64,000 bases of DNA from Symbiodinium natans. Taxonomy: Eukaryota; Sar; Dinophyceae; Suessiales; Symbiodiniaceae. The DNA lies in NCBI GenBank assembly GCA_905221605.1, contig CAJNDS010000389.1, positions 62,001 through 126,000 of the forward strand. Reading direction: 5' to 3'. The notes beneath the pieces are model-generated. The model did no database searches. It had not been told where the DNA came from and worked only from the letters and a program-made list of their open reading frames with translations. Shown here piece after piece: positions 33,829 through 44,899 of this stretch; positions within the stretch are counted from its first letter, which is position 1; each line of letters begins with the position of its first letter. A program made the translations under genes and the position numbers.

Positions 33829-35350
33829 GTGACCTTTCAAAGAACAGCGTCATGTATGTCTTTAACTTCTTTGCCAATGAGGGCTCCCCTTCTGGGCCAA
33901 CCAGAGGCAGACTCCCAGCGCCCAGTCTCACCAACCAAGCGAGGGTTCCTCCGTAACCTGGGTGGCCAGCCCAATGTAAGCCCGGTGCGCCCTGACCCTC
34001 GTGGTCCTGTTAACAGACACAGGCGCCACAGACGCAGATCCAGATCAAGACGCCGTCACCGATCTCGATCTCGTTCACACGCAGCTAGGCGACGAAGACC
34101 GCGTAGGAGAAGCAGAGTTCCACACCCACCCCCGGGCAACTGGACCCCAAGGGCACCTAGGCAGCTTGTACATGACCCGCTGGCGCCACCAACATTTTTG
34201 CCGCCGATCGGGGTACCGTCTGTGCAGCCACCTTTTGTTCAGCCGCCGTTTGCACAGGCTTTCATGCAGCAACCTCTGGAGCGGCCACCCGGTCGTTTTG
34301 GTTTCCAAGCGTGGCAAGCTCCTACGGCCCTGCCGTCCATTTATCCAGTCAGGGGAGATCAGAGGCCCGCAGAGCCAACCACTCCCAGACAGGCGCCTTT
34401 CAACGCTGGCAATGCCGGCATGCAGCCACCTACCCTTCGCGTTCAACCGCAAATTCCGCGGGTTCCTCAAGTTGCTCAAGTTCCTCAGACCCCTGCGGTT
34501 TCCAACCTGGCGATTTCGAAGATGAACAAAGCCCAGGAGGAACAAATTTTCAATCAGGTCCTTACGTGCCAGCAGCTTGAGCTTTCGCAACAACTGGAAT
34601 TGCAGCTGCCAGGAATTGCAGCCGACCATGAACTGGATGAAGGGCTAACGGCCCTGGCTCAGTACATGTTCTTTCGACTGCATTATTTTGTTACTCCGCA
34701 GCCTGATCATTGGGCGATTCCCAAACATCAAGCTCTCCGCGCAATCGCTGCTCGTCGTGCTTTTGTTCGCGCTGTTCAAAGACCTTTCGATTCGCTGCAA
34801 GAACCTGAAGTGGAAAGGTGTTGTAGATTTTTGTTCTCCAGATTTGACGAAGCACACAAGCCTCCTCCGCAATCCATTGGGAGCAAGGAGTTTTTCAAAT
34901 CTGGTGCATATGATATTGCAGTCGAAGCTCCATTACGAGAATCATTTCGTTCAAGATGCACACTGGTTGGTACACCACAAGCAAAATGCTTGTGTCTACA
35001 CCTTTCCTGTGCAGCATTTTCCCGGACCTGAGCCTTCTGCATCGAGGTGGTACCTATGGGGCCACGGCACAGATTATACGGGTGGTACTGGCATTCTTGC
35101 GTGTGGACGGATTTTGCCCACGGATGTCAAAGTGGCAGGAGTTCCCAATGGGGAAGACTCGTTCAGGTTTTATGGGCGAGCTGCAGATAAGCCAGAGTGG
35201 CAAGAAGGCGTGCAAGAATTTGTCGCCCAACTCCACCACAGCACTAAGAACTTATTTATCGTGCAATCACACGAAAAGCAAGACCGCCTCCACAAGCCAG
35301 CGTCGGATAAACGATGGGGCGTGAGATGTGTTGCGGCCAGTGGATGTTGA
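33829..35350 (+). pseudogene. RS-rich protein with ART/PARP-like C-terminal motif
   Basis: A likely Met start is near 33880. Residues encoded at 34010-34130 are extremely Arg/Ser-rich (RRRSRSRRRHRSRSRSH), suggesting nuclear targeting or RNA binding. A Pro/Gln-rich stretch follows to 34500, then a helical domain (34520-34900, LSQQLELQLPGIAADHELDE). Near 34930 the reading shifts to a second frame with YLWGHGTDYTGGTGILACG (35051-35107), RILPTD, then DSFRFYGRAA, and ends DKRWGVRCVAAS before TGA at 35349. W-H-G-(S/T), then GIL…G…I.P is the first motif of PARP-type ADP-ribosyltransferases. No later Glu motif is certain. It lies inside the direct-repeat pair, so it is probably element cargo or an element ORF. 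Confidence 0.5.
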
Positions 35351-35770
35351 GTGCAAAAGCCTCTGCAGATTTCCCACATGCCGCACAGTCTCTCACTGAA
35401 GCTGTCAAACAGCGAAACAAAATGAAGAGGCTTCAAAATTCCCCCCCAGAACTGCTAGCCATTGATGATGCCAACTGGGGTAAATGGCATGCAGAGGATT
35501 CCCAGGGGCTGAGCTCCGCTTCTCACACAGGTGTCACTGAAACGCCTGATGAAATCCGGGGGGCGCCTGGAGACATTGAAGAGTCACCTGACTTAATGGC
35601 GACCTTCGCGGATTTTCGTTGACTTGATTTCCCTTTTCTGGGATCTCACTCGATGCAGAATTCGTTCCTCAGTTGCACGCACTTCCAGAGTCACTGCAAC
35701 AAACAAGTTGATGCATTCTGATACGGTTTTTCCGTTTCCTTCGATGCCTTCTTGGCTATCTCTATGTGTC
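35350..35770. other. Element 3' end, weak frame
   Basis: A + strand frame (about 35340-35622) continues past the ART-like stop with a charged, acidic tail (ETPDEIRGAPGDIEESPDL) and ends at TGA. It may be the frameshifted C-terminus of the preceding protein. The rest, up to the right repeat, has nothing recognisable. Confidence 0.35.
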
Positions 35771-36012
35771 AACCTCTGTTTTCAAAGAGTCTCTGAGAAG
35801 TTTCATTTCGCAGGGGGACGAGGGTCCCTTGGTGTGCATCTAACAAAGACCGCACCAAGTGGATGTGATATCAGTGCCCGGCCAGCACTGACGTACCTGC
35901 AATCATTTTCACACATTTCCACGTCGGCCTGATTCGCTCAGGTTTGATTTGATCCAGACCTCTGAACGCAGAAACATGATAGGGATAACAGAGGGAGGAT
36001 TCCATGAGTGTG
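35771..36012 (+). repeat. Right terminal direct repeat
   Basis: Partner of 23527-23772. It starts AACCTCTGTTTTCAAAGAG, carries a 3-base deletion after GGTGTG and ends GGATTCCATGAGTGTG, merging into a (TG)n tract. Confidence 0.9.
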
Positions 36013-36135
36013 TGTGTGTGTGTGTGTGTGTGTCTGTGTTCAAGGATTGCTGCTTAGAGTCTTAGAGGACTTATAGACAGTCTTGCAACGGGGGTGAGCG
36101 CTATTGTGCTGTTGCGTAGGGTGCGAACCTGCCTG

Positions 36136-36262
<127 letters not shown>

Positions 36263-36370
36263 CTTGTTCTCCGTGGGTCTTACCGTGCCTGTTCTGAGAG
36301 GCCCAATTCTGGGCACGACGCGGCTTGGCTTCAATAGACGGGAGAGACGCTCGCTTTCTCTGACGATTGT

Positions 36371-36787
36371 TGCTGCAGACATGCAGCTGGCTCTGAGGCT
36401 GGATGCACTGGGAAAGCATGCCATGAGTGCATTGAGCAGTACGCTAGATGCACTGAGCATTCGCCTCAGCTTTCGACAGCGACGCTGAAAGCCCGAGAAG
36501 TGACATGTGTCGTTTAAAAGATGCCGAGGCCTCAACCTCGTCAACCTTACGCAGGACAACAACCTCTCAACGTCTCACATGGCTTACCAGTGTCTTCCGT
36601 TCCGACCGAGGACCTGGGCAACTTGAGCGACAGTGGCGACAGACATGAGCCCAAAGGTGGCAAGGGCGCCGTCGCGCAGATGTTGGATTTTCTGCTGCCA
36701 GACATGGAGGCAGATGTCTGGAGCAGCATTCCGAAAGTATTCCTTCAACCATCTTCAACCCTGAATGATCTGAGCAGAGCTGCATAA
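36371..36787 (+). CDS. Unnamed exon candidates
   Basis: 36378-36486 (after CTGCAG) reads MQLALRLDALGKHAMSALSS in a helical style. 36521-36787 reads a polar stretch, then GGKGAVAQMLDFLLPDMEAD and VWSSIPKVFLQPSSTLNDL before a stop. Composition looks like real protein, but no family is recognised and the exons are not joined. They could be 5' exons of the PAN-like gene downstream. Confidence 0.25.
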
Positions 36788-37296
36788 GGTACCCGCTTTG
36801 ATGATGTCTTGCAAGCTTTTCAAGCTTGCACTGTGTCTTACATTTTCCAGTCCCAGCCATCGTGCAATCCTGTCGGGAGCGGCATCCCGATCCTTTCTCC
36901 ATAGCCATGAAAGAAGAGCAGGGCCGTTGTCGATAAGCGCTGAGAATCCGATTGGCTTTTTGATTAGGCTTTGTGTGCCTCTCTGCTTCTACCGTTGTCA
37001 TTCTATCATTTTCTATCCATCTGCATCCCTTTTTGTTTCTTGCGTCTGCCTTTTGCCCTTCTTGTTTGTCTCACTAAAGGTGTGTCCAATACCCAACACA
37101 GCAAAGGGTCACAGAGCAAGACGGTTTTTCAGTTGCAGCCCTCTTGGCAAGAGGTGGAGGAGGAGGAGCCCAAGCCGTGCCCGGAAGCCAGGGGCCCAAG
37201 CTGAGATCATTCTTTGCGAGCAAAGGAGAGAGAGCTCCGCTTTCAACAGCCACATTGCGCACAGGGCACGTCTCGCGGTTCTTTGTTTCTGTGTCA

Positions 37297-37500
37297 GTGT
37301 GTGTGTACTCTGTGTGTGTGTGTGTACTCTGTGTGTGTACTCTGTGTGTGTGTGTGTGTGCGTGCGTGAGTGTGTGTGGCCTGTCTCTCTCTGTCTCTCT
37401 CCCTGTCTTTTGCTCTCTCTCTCTCTCTCGCTCTCTCGCTCTCTCCGCCTCTCTCTCCCTCCCTCCCTCTCTTTCGCGCTCTCTCTCTCCATCTCTCTTT
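37297..37500 (+). repeat. GT then CT microsatellites
   Basis: (TGTG)n with ACTC interruptions from 37297 to 37380, then (TCTC)n to 37500. Probably the polypyrimidine part of an intron, since an exon-like segment follows TTCCAG at 37516. Confidence 0.9.
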
Positions 37501-37516
37501 TTTTTGTGGTTCCAGA

Positions 37517-37850
37517 AGAAGTTACAGCAAACGCGTGGCACCAAGGGTTGGGAGAGGGTGATCGGAGATGTGTACGGTGGCAACCTTAGGGCTGAGCCCA
37601 TGGGCTCCTTTGTTTTGTCGGGTTGGTGCAGTCCAAGGTGGCGACCAGTTTTCTGGCAGGGGGCTTTGGTGTGAGGCTTCCAACCCCAAGCCCGCAATGC
37701 GAAACATGCCGAAGGTGGATGGCGTCACTCAGCCGAGACTGTCGAGGATGCACGGTCAGAAGTGTGTTCTTGACAGTTCCACCCTTGGCTGCCTTGGAGG
37801 ATTGCGCATGGAGGTGTTTGACGCAGCCGGGATGCAAGGGCCTCAAGTGG
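37517..37850 (+). CDS. PAN/apple-like exon and neighbouring exon
   Basis: After TTCCAG, 37517-37588 reads KKLQQTRGTKGWERVIGDVYGGN. After CTTGACAG, about 37777-37850 reads PPLAALEDCAWRCLTQPGCK followed by GLKW. The spacing C-x3-C-x5-C with an aromatic just after is that of PAN/apple domains, disulphide-bonded modules of secreted or surface proteins that bind proteins or sugars. The rest of the domain (the final Cys) is not found nearby. The two exons are assumed, not shown, to belong to one gene. Confidence 0.4.
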
Positions 37851-38289
37851 CGACAGAAGTCCTCTCTTTTCGCATCTCGAGAGTAAAGAATTCATAGAGA
37901 ATTATAATCTGAAGCGGGGGGGTTGGGGGGGTGGGGCACCCCCCCCCCCCATTTGAAATATGAAAATTAGAGAAGGAGAATTGATTTAAATTCCACCCCC
38001 CTCGTTTCTTGTGTTGTTCCCAAAAACATCTTGGATGTTCCCGTTTAGGTTCAAAACGCGAGAGAGCGATACCGGGGAATGGCGGCGCGAGGTGAAAACG
38101 GGGATGAAAACGAAGGGGGGATGAGAACGAAATGGGGGATCAGTGTCGCGGAAATCGACAGGTTTGACACGGCAACAGCAAACCACGGAAAGAGCGTCTC
38201 GGAGCTCAAACCCCTAGAGAAAGGTTCTTTCATAGAATCTAGAGTAATCTCTGATTTTTGCAATCTATTCATGCTTTTTCGCAGGCTTT

Positions 38290-38560
38290 CCGGAGAATAA
38301 GAGAGGGAAGAGGGGGAAGAGGGGGAGGGAAGAGGGGGAAGAGGGGGAAGAGGGGAAGAGGGGAAGAGGGGAAGAGGGGAAGAGGGGAAGAGGGGAAGAG
38401 GGGAAGAGGGGAAGAGGGGAAGAGAGGAAGAGGGGAAGAGGGGAAGAGGGGAAGAGGGGAAGAGGGGAAGAGGGGAAGAGGGGAAGAGGGGAAGAGGGGA
38501 AGAGGGGAAGAGGGGAAGAGGGGGAAGAGGGGAAGAGGGGAAGAGGGGGAAGAGGGACAG
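38290..38560 (+). repeat. GGGGAAGA minisatellite
   Basis: About 30 copies of AGAGGGGA/AGAGGGGGA with little divergence. It is purine-only on the + strand, so triplex-capable. Frames through it are low complexity. Confidence 0.95.
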
Positions 38561-39024
38561 GAGGAATGCGGAGAAGGAAGACTTTCGCCGCGTCTCTGTT
38601 CAGATTAGCAGTAGAGTGCTCAAGAGCACGGCAAGGGCGTGAAATGTCCACATCACCACCAGACTGCTACGAAACCTGCCATTTGCCAAAAGCAGCGCTG
38701 GCAACAGCTGCGCAATACCAGCGCGTGCATTCAGGGCATCAGTCCACATCAGTCCACAGTTCACGTAGCGCCATGGTCACCATGTGTAGCGCAAGTGTAG
38801 CGCACCATGTGTAGCGCCGCATCGGTGTGCAGCGCAGCTGCTACAGCGAGGCGGGAGCTTCGAGTGGAGTGAGTCCAGGAAGAGGTGCTTTCGCAACAGC
38901 CCGGCGCCCTCTTCGATGCTCTGAGCTGTCTTTGAGCATGAGCAGCGAGAACGGGATAAGAGAATGATCCCCAGGCCAGACACGGCCGACACATGAGGTG
39001 GCCCCACTGTCCCGGCACACGCCG

Positions 39025-39152
39025 GCTCTCTCGCTCTCTCGCTCTCTCGCTCTCTCGCTCTCTCGCTCTCTCGCTCTCTCGCTCTCTCGCTCTCTCGCTC
39101 TCTCGCTCTCTCGCTCTCTCGCTCTCTCGCTCTCTCGCTCTCTCTCGCTTGC
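39025..39152 (+). repeat. CTCTCGCT 8-bp microsatellite
   Basis: About sixteen perfect copies of CTCTCGCT. The serine/leucine/arginine frames on the + strand and the RE-rich frames on the - strand are its translation only. Confidence 0.95.
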
Positions 39153-39159
39153 GCTCCAA

Positions 39160-40790
39160 CTGCGTGTCCTCTCGGTGAAGCTGTTTGCATGGCAGATGTT
39201 TTCAAGGGAAAAGAGTTCCAGGCCGATCGCCCGGGGTTTGTGCATGGGAGCCCAGAAGTGTGCCAGCAGAGCACAGCAGAGACCAGAGCAGAAAGCGCAG
39301 AGCAGAAAGCGCAGAGCACAGCGCCAGAAGCGAACGTTTCTTTCTCTCAGAGGTTTTGCCGACGCCAGCCTTGCCCGAGCTTTCGGACGCAAGAGGCAGT
39401 GAGAAATCTTCCGAGAACAACATGAGAGAGCTGAGAGGGTGTCACGAAAGTCACAAGAGCACAGTCTTTCATTGCAGGGCTGCGTGGGTCCGGGCGTTTC
39501 CCCGGGCTTTTACTCCAAGGAGGTACCTGGATCTGAGTCAAACCATGTCAAGTTATGTCAAGTTTCATTGCCGCCCTATTCAGGCAAGGAGGCACCACCA
39601 AACGTTCACATCAGGAACGTTTACAATGTTTACAAGTGGTTGTGGACATATGCATTCTCAGGTACGACTGCGGCCGGGCAGCTACTGTGGCTCGACTTGG
39701 ATCCGCCAACTGCTGTCCTCATTGGCTCGTGGAGCCACGGAGACACATGGAGCGACAGAGAGACTGGAAAGCTTGAGAGAGTGAGAGTACGGTGAGAGGG
39801 TGAAAGTGTGAAGGAGCTAGAGAGTGCAGCGAAGCACTTTGTTGTGCAGGTATTTGGTCCGGCGGCGCCTGCCAGGCCAAATTCTTTTGCACAGAGATTG
39901 AAGTGAGGAGTCCAGTGAGCTTGCTAAGTGAGCAGAGAGCTTGCGGAGAGCTTACGGAGAGCTTGCGCTTGCAGCTGAGGCCCCAATGGCGTGCACCGAC
40001 TCGGATTGTTTTTTGCCGGATGGCGGCCTGCCGGGCATGAAACTTCCGAGGCCGAGCACAGAAAGGTCTTTCTATAAGACAGTGTTGGGAAGGGTGGAAG
40101 GTGGGAGGTAAACTAGAAGAGGCCCACCGACAAGTGAACTATTGAAGGGAACATCCCAACTCTTTGCCCTCTTGCAGTTGATCGTTTCTGATCTTTTCTG
40201 GTCAGCGGTGAACACTTCTGCCAGTCGCTACACGCTCTGGATCTCTCGCCCCGGCTTGCAGGCTTGGGGGCCCAGTCGTTTTCAAAGCACGTATTGACCC
40301 AGTGTATGAACTTCAGCAGCTCAGCATCTCAGTGCCCTCGAGGCCACCATGCAGTGACTGACTGCAACATCTGCAACTTCGGTGTGGTCCGGCTTAGGAT
40401 TGGCTAGGTCAGGTGAGGCCTGCTGGTGGAGTGAACTCCTTGTCGGGCCTATACACTTAGCTTTTGGACTCAAGATGCTGCCTCAGCCGACCTCGCGGTG
40501 TACATAAACGGACGCTGCCGACGTTGGGCCGACATTGGGCCGACATTGGGCCGACATTGGGCCGACATTGTCTCACATGTCAGTCCAGAGCTGAGTGACA
40601 GTGGAAAACGCCAAGACGTAGAGACCTTGAGTTTGGACATGTTTGGACACTGGGAGATGAAGATGCCTGACGTGGGCAGCGGCATCAGAACACGTCAAGC
40701 GCGCGGGCGTCCTTTTGCTGAGTCAAGTTAGCAAGCCTTGGCTTTCGGCAAGTTAGGCGAAGATGGGCGAAGTTGCCTTTGCATGTTCCT
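39160..40790. other. Unassigned
   Basis: Several + strand frames (39185-39784) follow the microsatellite, but none shows a domain. A 12-bp tandem repeat (GGGCCGACATTG, four copies) lies at 40526-40570. No gene is named here. Confidence 0.3.
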
Positions 40791-40825
40791 GTCTTTTCTA
40801 AGTGTTTTCTGCTTCTTCGATTTCG

Positions 40826-42100
40826 CCTTCAATGCGGCCTGATGGCTTTGAGCTGCCTTGTGCAGCCACAGCGGTCTTCATCCTCCACTACGTCTTCGTA
40901 GACACTTTCGCAGTTGGGGCCGCCCGAACGCCATATCAGCTGAAGTATCCCTTCACCACCGAGACCGAAGATCCAAAGCTTCTCGAGTCCAAGCCTCGGG
41001 GTCGTTTATGTTGGAGTAAAGACGCTGGAGCACACGCTGTGGAGCAATGTGGACGTTTCTTCAATTGTGTTGACTGCATTGGTTCAGCAATGTTCCTATC
41101 TCCTCTTTCCTTGTCTCTCGACACTATCATTTTGGTGTCAGTGTTGTTACCCCTCTCTCCACGATGCCGTCCTCACTTTCTGAAATTTCTATGACAAGGA
41201 CAGGGGATACCAAAACGTTGTGAGAGTTTTGTAGAGGGACATGGCCGGTCGCGGCCTGTCTGTTTCAGGCCCTTCATCCGCTCCCTACGGGCGCAGCAGA
41301 ACCAGGTGGAGCAGGAGACATGCTTCCTTTGCTGTAGGACTGTAGGAATCTGTGCGACGTGTGGTCTGCAATGCCATTATACCGCAGTTTTGTTTGTTCA
41401 GGCCTGGGCATTTTTCCTCGCCATGTGGGTCTGCGCTGTGTTTCTGGACCCGATGTTTTCGGGGATCTTTGCCTGGATTTGGGTTATCGCCCGTATGGCG
41501 CCCTTCGGCAGCAGCTTCAGATGTTTCACAAGACTCACAACGTCAGAGATCCTCAGCTCAGAGCCTCAGAGCCTGCAGCCTTGAGCCTTGAGCCGAGGTA
41601 TGCTTACATCTACCGCGCCTTGGCCTCCGCACCTTTTTGGCTAAAGCTTGTCTTTGAAAGCTCCAGAGCCGCCTTCTTCCTTCCTTCTTTCCTCTGTGAG
41701 GAGTGAGCCCGAGCCGCAACCGGCTCATGTGGGCCACCGTGCCGGCCTACGTCTCACAGGCCGCGGTGTGTGGAGGCGCGGAGCACAACTCAGACTAACT
41801 CTCCAATACGGACACAACTCTCACAGCTCTTCCGAAAGAGGGGCTCTCTCTTCAAAAACACTCTTCCATTCCATCTCACTTCAGCCAGGCTTTCCTTTTG
41901 TTCTCCTCTCTCAGGCATCCTGACCTCCCTGTTGCCTTTCACCCGGCCGATTGCTGCTGCAAGCTCGGCCTTGATAGTCTTCGCCTTTGCTGCGTATGGC
42001 TGGCTCGTCTACCGCAGCTGGTTCGGCGACTTGGGGGCGTGTGCATTCAGAAGTGTGCTCGGAAGGTCTATAGGCTCCGAAGACCTAGCCGGTTGGAAAG
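40826..42100 (+). CDS. MAPEG-family membrane protein, split gene
   Basis: Exons read a first membrane segment followed by VGAARTPYQLKYPF (about 40872-40990), then 41269-41314 PFIRSLRAQQNQVEQ, matching the MAPEG signature RAxxNxxE. 41402-41499 AWAFFLAMWVCAVFLD…WVIARMA joins at 41598 to YAYIYRALASAPFWLKL. A last membrane exon from 41915 reads GILTSLLPFTRPIAA and ALIVFAFAAYGWLV. MAPEG proteins are small four-helix membrane enzymes (microsomal glutathione transferases and relatives) of the endomembrane system. Joining in frame needs a GA donor at 41315 and a GC donor at 41500, both used by dinoflagellates. Exact 5' and 3' ends are not fixed, and the substrate cannot be told. Confidence 0.6.
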
Positions 42101-42859
42101 ATGCCAGCCGCCCCAGGAAATTTCGTGCTCGAAGAGAAAAAGCGCCTGGAGAATCAGCTCATTGCAAGATGACGCCCGGAAGCAACAGTGAGTTGTCACA
42201 GAGTCACAGAGCCTTGCTTAGACGTGTTTCGAGCAGCGAAGCCTGCGCACGTCTGCACAGACGGCACTAGCCTGTGGCCATCCTAAGAGGAATGCGCCTC
42301 CTTTCGGCAGTAGCTTTGTGAAGAGGATTGACTGGGCATGCAGTTTGAATATCTGCAGCCTGAGCAATCGGCGATGCTAAACCAGACAATAACAACACTC
42401 AGGGGGACTTCGCATGCCTTCGCATGCCTTCGCAGAGTCCACTGATTTTCAGCAAGCAGCTGTGGGAGACCTCAGACTTCGGCTCCAGCTTTGGTGCAGA
42501 CTCGACATGACAAATGTAAGAGACATCAGGAGGCCATGGCCATCTTGGTTCCAAGTCCGTGGTAGCCTTGAGATGCCTTGAGTTGAACAGGGCTTTCGCC
42601 CCTTTCAACCCCAGTGACATGCTGTAGATGAGGTGTGTAGAAGTTGTGTAGGTGTCATTGGGAGTTGCAATGTTTGGGTTGAGATGGTGGGTGGCCAGTA
42701 CGGTCATTTCCTGCACGGGGTGGCCAGCGGGGACCCGCTGCCAAACGCCCGAACCCAAGACACTCCAAGATGCGTCAATCTCCACCGTCCGCAACCCAAC
42801 AGTCTACAGTGACCACAATGGAGGCCATTGTGCTCTGGACAAGATTGACTCCGTTCAGA

Positions 42860-43330
42860 CAGAATGCCACAGACGCTCCTAGCTCAGAGATTATCAGAGA
42901 TTAGGGACGGGCAAGCAGCGCCTTGTTACTCGCCCGTCCGAGGCATACCGTGTACAATGGGCTGTGTGGGAGGTAGGCTCTGTCGACGAGGGCAGTCCAA
43001 AGTCGACTGCCGCCAAAGGGGAGGCGGCCTGCCGTGGAGACGTTCAGACCTGCTTGTATTGAAGCATCGGTGACACGCTGCGAAATTGCACAGTCAGCCA
43101 AGCTGCTTGCAGCATTTGCAGTTGCCGCGCTTGGCTCACAGGCAGCTGCAGTTGAAGAGAACGACTTCACCGTGAAGGCACGCGTTGGCCAGCAAGAGAG
43201 AAAACAGAAGAGAGAGAGGAAGGAAGAGAGGGAGCCTTGGCTGAAGAAAGAGGAGTTGAAGGTTCGGTCGGTTCCACGGGGCATGGGTCGCTGGGGCGGA
43301 CTAGTGGGCGTGAAGCCGACACGGTGAGGA
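42860..43330 (+). CDS. Unnamed exon candidates
   Basis: 42957-43073 starts MGCVGGRLCRR, which would suit N-myristoylation and palmitoylation if it were the true start. From 43034 an overlapping frame reads EASVTRCEIAQSAKLLAAFAV and AALGSQAAAVEENDFTVKA before running into a purine-rich K/R/E tract. Only one of the two can be coding. Neither matches a family I know. Confidence 0.25.
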
Positions 43331-43600
43331 CACAAGGTAAGACAAGTGCAAGGCGCAGTTGTACGGCAAGAAAGGTGGAGGAGCGAACGAACCGGCACTG
43401 ACAACAAGGACAATGCGAAGAGCCTTGAGAGGAGAGGGGGCGGACGACGCGGATGCAGTGGGCGCCATTAGGAACATGCTGGCGCTCAGGGAATTAGGAG
43501 CCGCGACCCCGCCAGAGGTCCAATAAGCCTTTTTGAAAACTGAATAAAGAACGGAAGCACACGGGGAGGGCCTCTGCGCTGAGCAGAAGAAGACGCGAGA

Positions 43601-43605
<5 letters not shown>

Positions 43606-43643
<38 letters not shown>

Positions 43644-43825
43644 AGGGAGAGGGAGGGAGAGAGAGCGAGAAACGGGGGGCGCCAACCTGTGGGGGCACAG
43701 CTTGCATGTGGAGTGAGAGAATGAACCCGAGCTCCTTCTCCCCCCGACCGGCGCGGGCGAGGACGCCCTGGGGGCTTGCCCCCTTGCCCCCTTGCCCCCT
43801 TGCCCCCTTGCCCCCTTGCCCCCAA
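43606..43825. repeat. GA microsatellite and CCCCCTTGCC minisatellite
   Basis: 43606-43665 is (GA)n/(GGGAGA)n. 43778-43825 is five copies of the 8-10 base unit CCCCCTTG. Between them is unassigned GC-rich sequence. Confidence 0.85.
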
Positions 43826-44139
43826 GAAAGAAAGAGAGAGCCTGCTTGGTGGAGAGACTGTTTAAGTCATGGCACCGTCGCGTGAGTGTTTGTGGATTGT
43901 GGCGTTCTGCGCCGAGGCAGGTGAGGTTGACGTAGGTTGACCGGTCATTTGATGTTGAGGTGGACCTCCGGTCGGCGCTGCGACCAGGACGTCTGGGTTT
44001 TCCTCGCTTCTGTTTGGCGTGAGACGGATCTGAGACGGGTCCCTGACGGCAGAGGCATTCTCTATGCCTACCGCTTCGAGAGTGGCCCATCCAGATCACC
44101 CGAGGCATCTCATTCATCTCACGTTCTCTTCTCTTCTCA

Positions 44140-44265
44140 TTCCTCTCTTTCTCCTCCTCTTCTTCTTCTTCTCTTCTTATCTTACTCCTCTCTTTCCCTC
44201 TCTTTCCCTCTCTTTCCTCTCTTTCCTCTCTTCCTTCTTTCTCTCTTCTTCTTCCTCTCTGTTAC
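44140..44265 (+). repeat. Pyrimidine-rich CTCTTTCC tract
   Basis: About 125 bp of almost pure C/T with repeated TCTCTTTCC, ending in TTACAG. It is best read as the polypyrimidine tract of an intron ending at 44267. Confidence 0.8.
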
Positions 44266-44267
44266 AG

Positions 44268-44560
44268 AGAGGGCGCGTTCCGGCTCCCGGAAGCGGCCAC
44301 GGAGCCGAGGGCCCGGCTCAGCTACGCCGTCTTCAGCTGCGCCAACAGGAGCGAGCGAGAGCGAGAGAGCCTCCCATTTTGATATATGCTCTCTTCATTT
44401 CAATCTTTTCTCTCCCCCTTTTTTTTTCCTGCTTCTTCTGTTCTGCTCTGCGAAGAGCAGGGGCTTCGGCAGCTTCCGGGCCTACGCCGCCGCCCTGGAG
44501 CGCAGCAGGGAGCTGCGGGAGCCGCTGGACTTCTGGCCGCTCGGGGCGCACCAGCGCGAA
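44268..44560 (+). CDS. DUF547-like exon and a following exon candidate
   Basis: After CTGTTACAG the frame 44268 onward reads EGAFRLPEAATEPRARLSY followed by AVFSCANRS. The pattern L..P..EPR.R..(Y/F)A..S(C)…RS resembles the core of DUF547 proteins, where this strand precedes a Ser/Pro motif. 44457-44550 (after GCGAAG) reads GFGSFRAYAAALERSRELRE and PLDFWPLGAHQRE, also protein-like. Function of the family is poorly known. The call rests on one short segment. Confidence 0.3.
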
Positions 44561-44681
44561 GAACAAAAAAAGAACCCCCTCGAAAAAAAAAACACAGGGC
44601 TTCGATCAGAAAAAAGACACAGACATCAGCTCCAATGAACTTATTTCGAAACCTTCTCTTGCCCTGTGACGGTCTTGCACC

Positions 44682-44711
44682 GGGTATACCGGGTATACCG
44701 GGTATACCGCC
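44682..44711 (+). repeat. 9-bp CCGGGTATA repeat
   Basis: Three tandem copies of CCGGGTATA. Confidence 0.85.
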
Positions 44712-44899
44712 TACCGAGGCTCCATCTTGGGGACTACATCTACGAGCGGCTCGGATGCACCTCTCTGAAGATCCTTGCGGATCCTTGCGGATCTGTGCTC
44801 TGAGCAGGTACGGCGACGGCTACTACCCGAAACCCTCGGAGACCGTCGTCCCAGGCCTAAAGCTCGTCCGATCTTTTGAAGGTTGGGTGGGGGGCTGAT

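Larger units (their letters stand above)
23527..36012 (+). mobile_element. Composite retroelement with terminal direct repeats
   Basis: A 246-bp sequence at 23527-23772 recurs in direct orientation as 242 bp at 35771-36012, with about six substitutions and one 3-base deletion. Immediately outside the left copy is a (TG)n tract ending at 23526, and immediately outside the right copy another (TG)n tract begins (about 36006-36033). Between them lie a hairpin-rich leader, an ORF1-like frame, an inserted tyrosine-recombinase retroelement with a reversed methyltransferase piece, a GIY-YIG/RT frame and an ART-like frame. The long repeats point to a complete element inserted into a TG microsatellite. 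GIY-YIG plus RT suggests relation to Penelope-like elements, which often carry such pseudo-LTRs. The frames are broken, so this copy cannot move by itself. Confidence 0.75.

Noticed and set aside
32954-33956. Cys/Val- and His/Thr-rich proteins of 260-330 codons
   Set aside because: They are translations of the TG microsatellite and run through the N gap.
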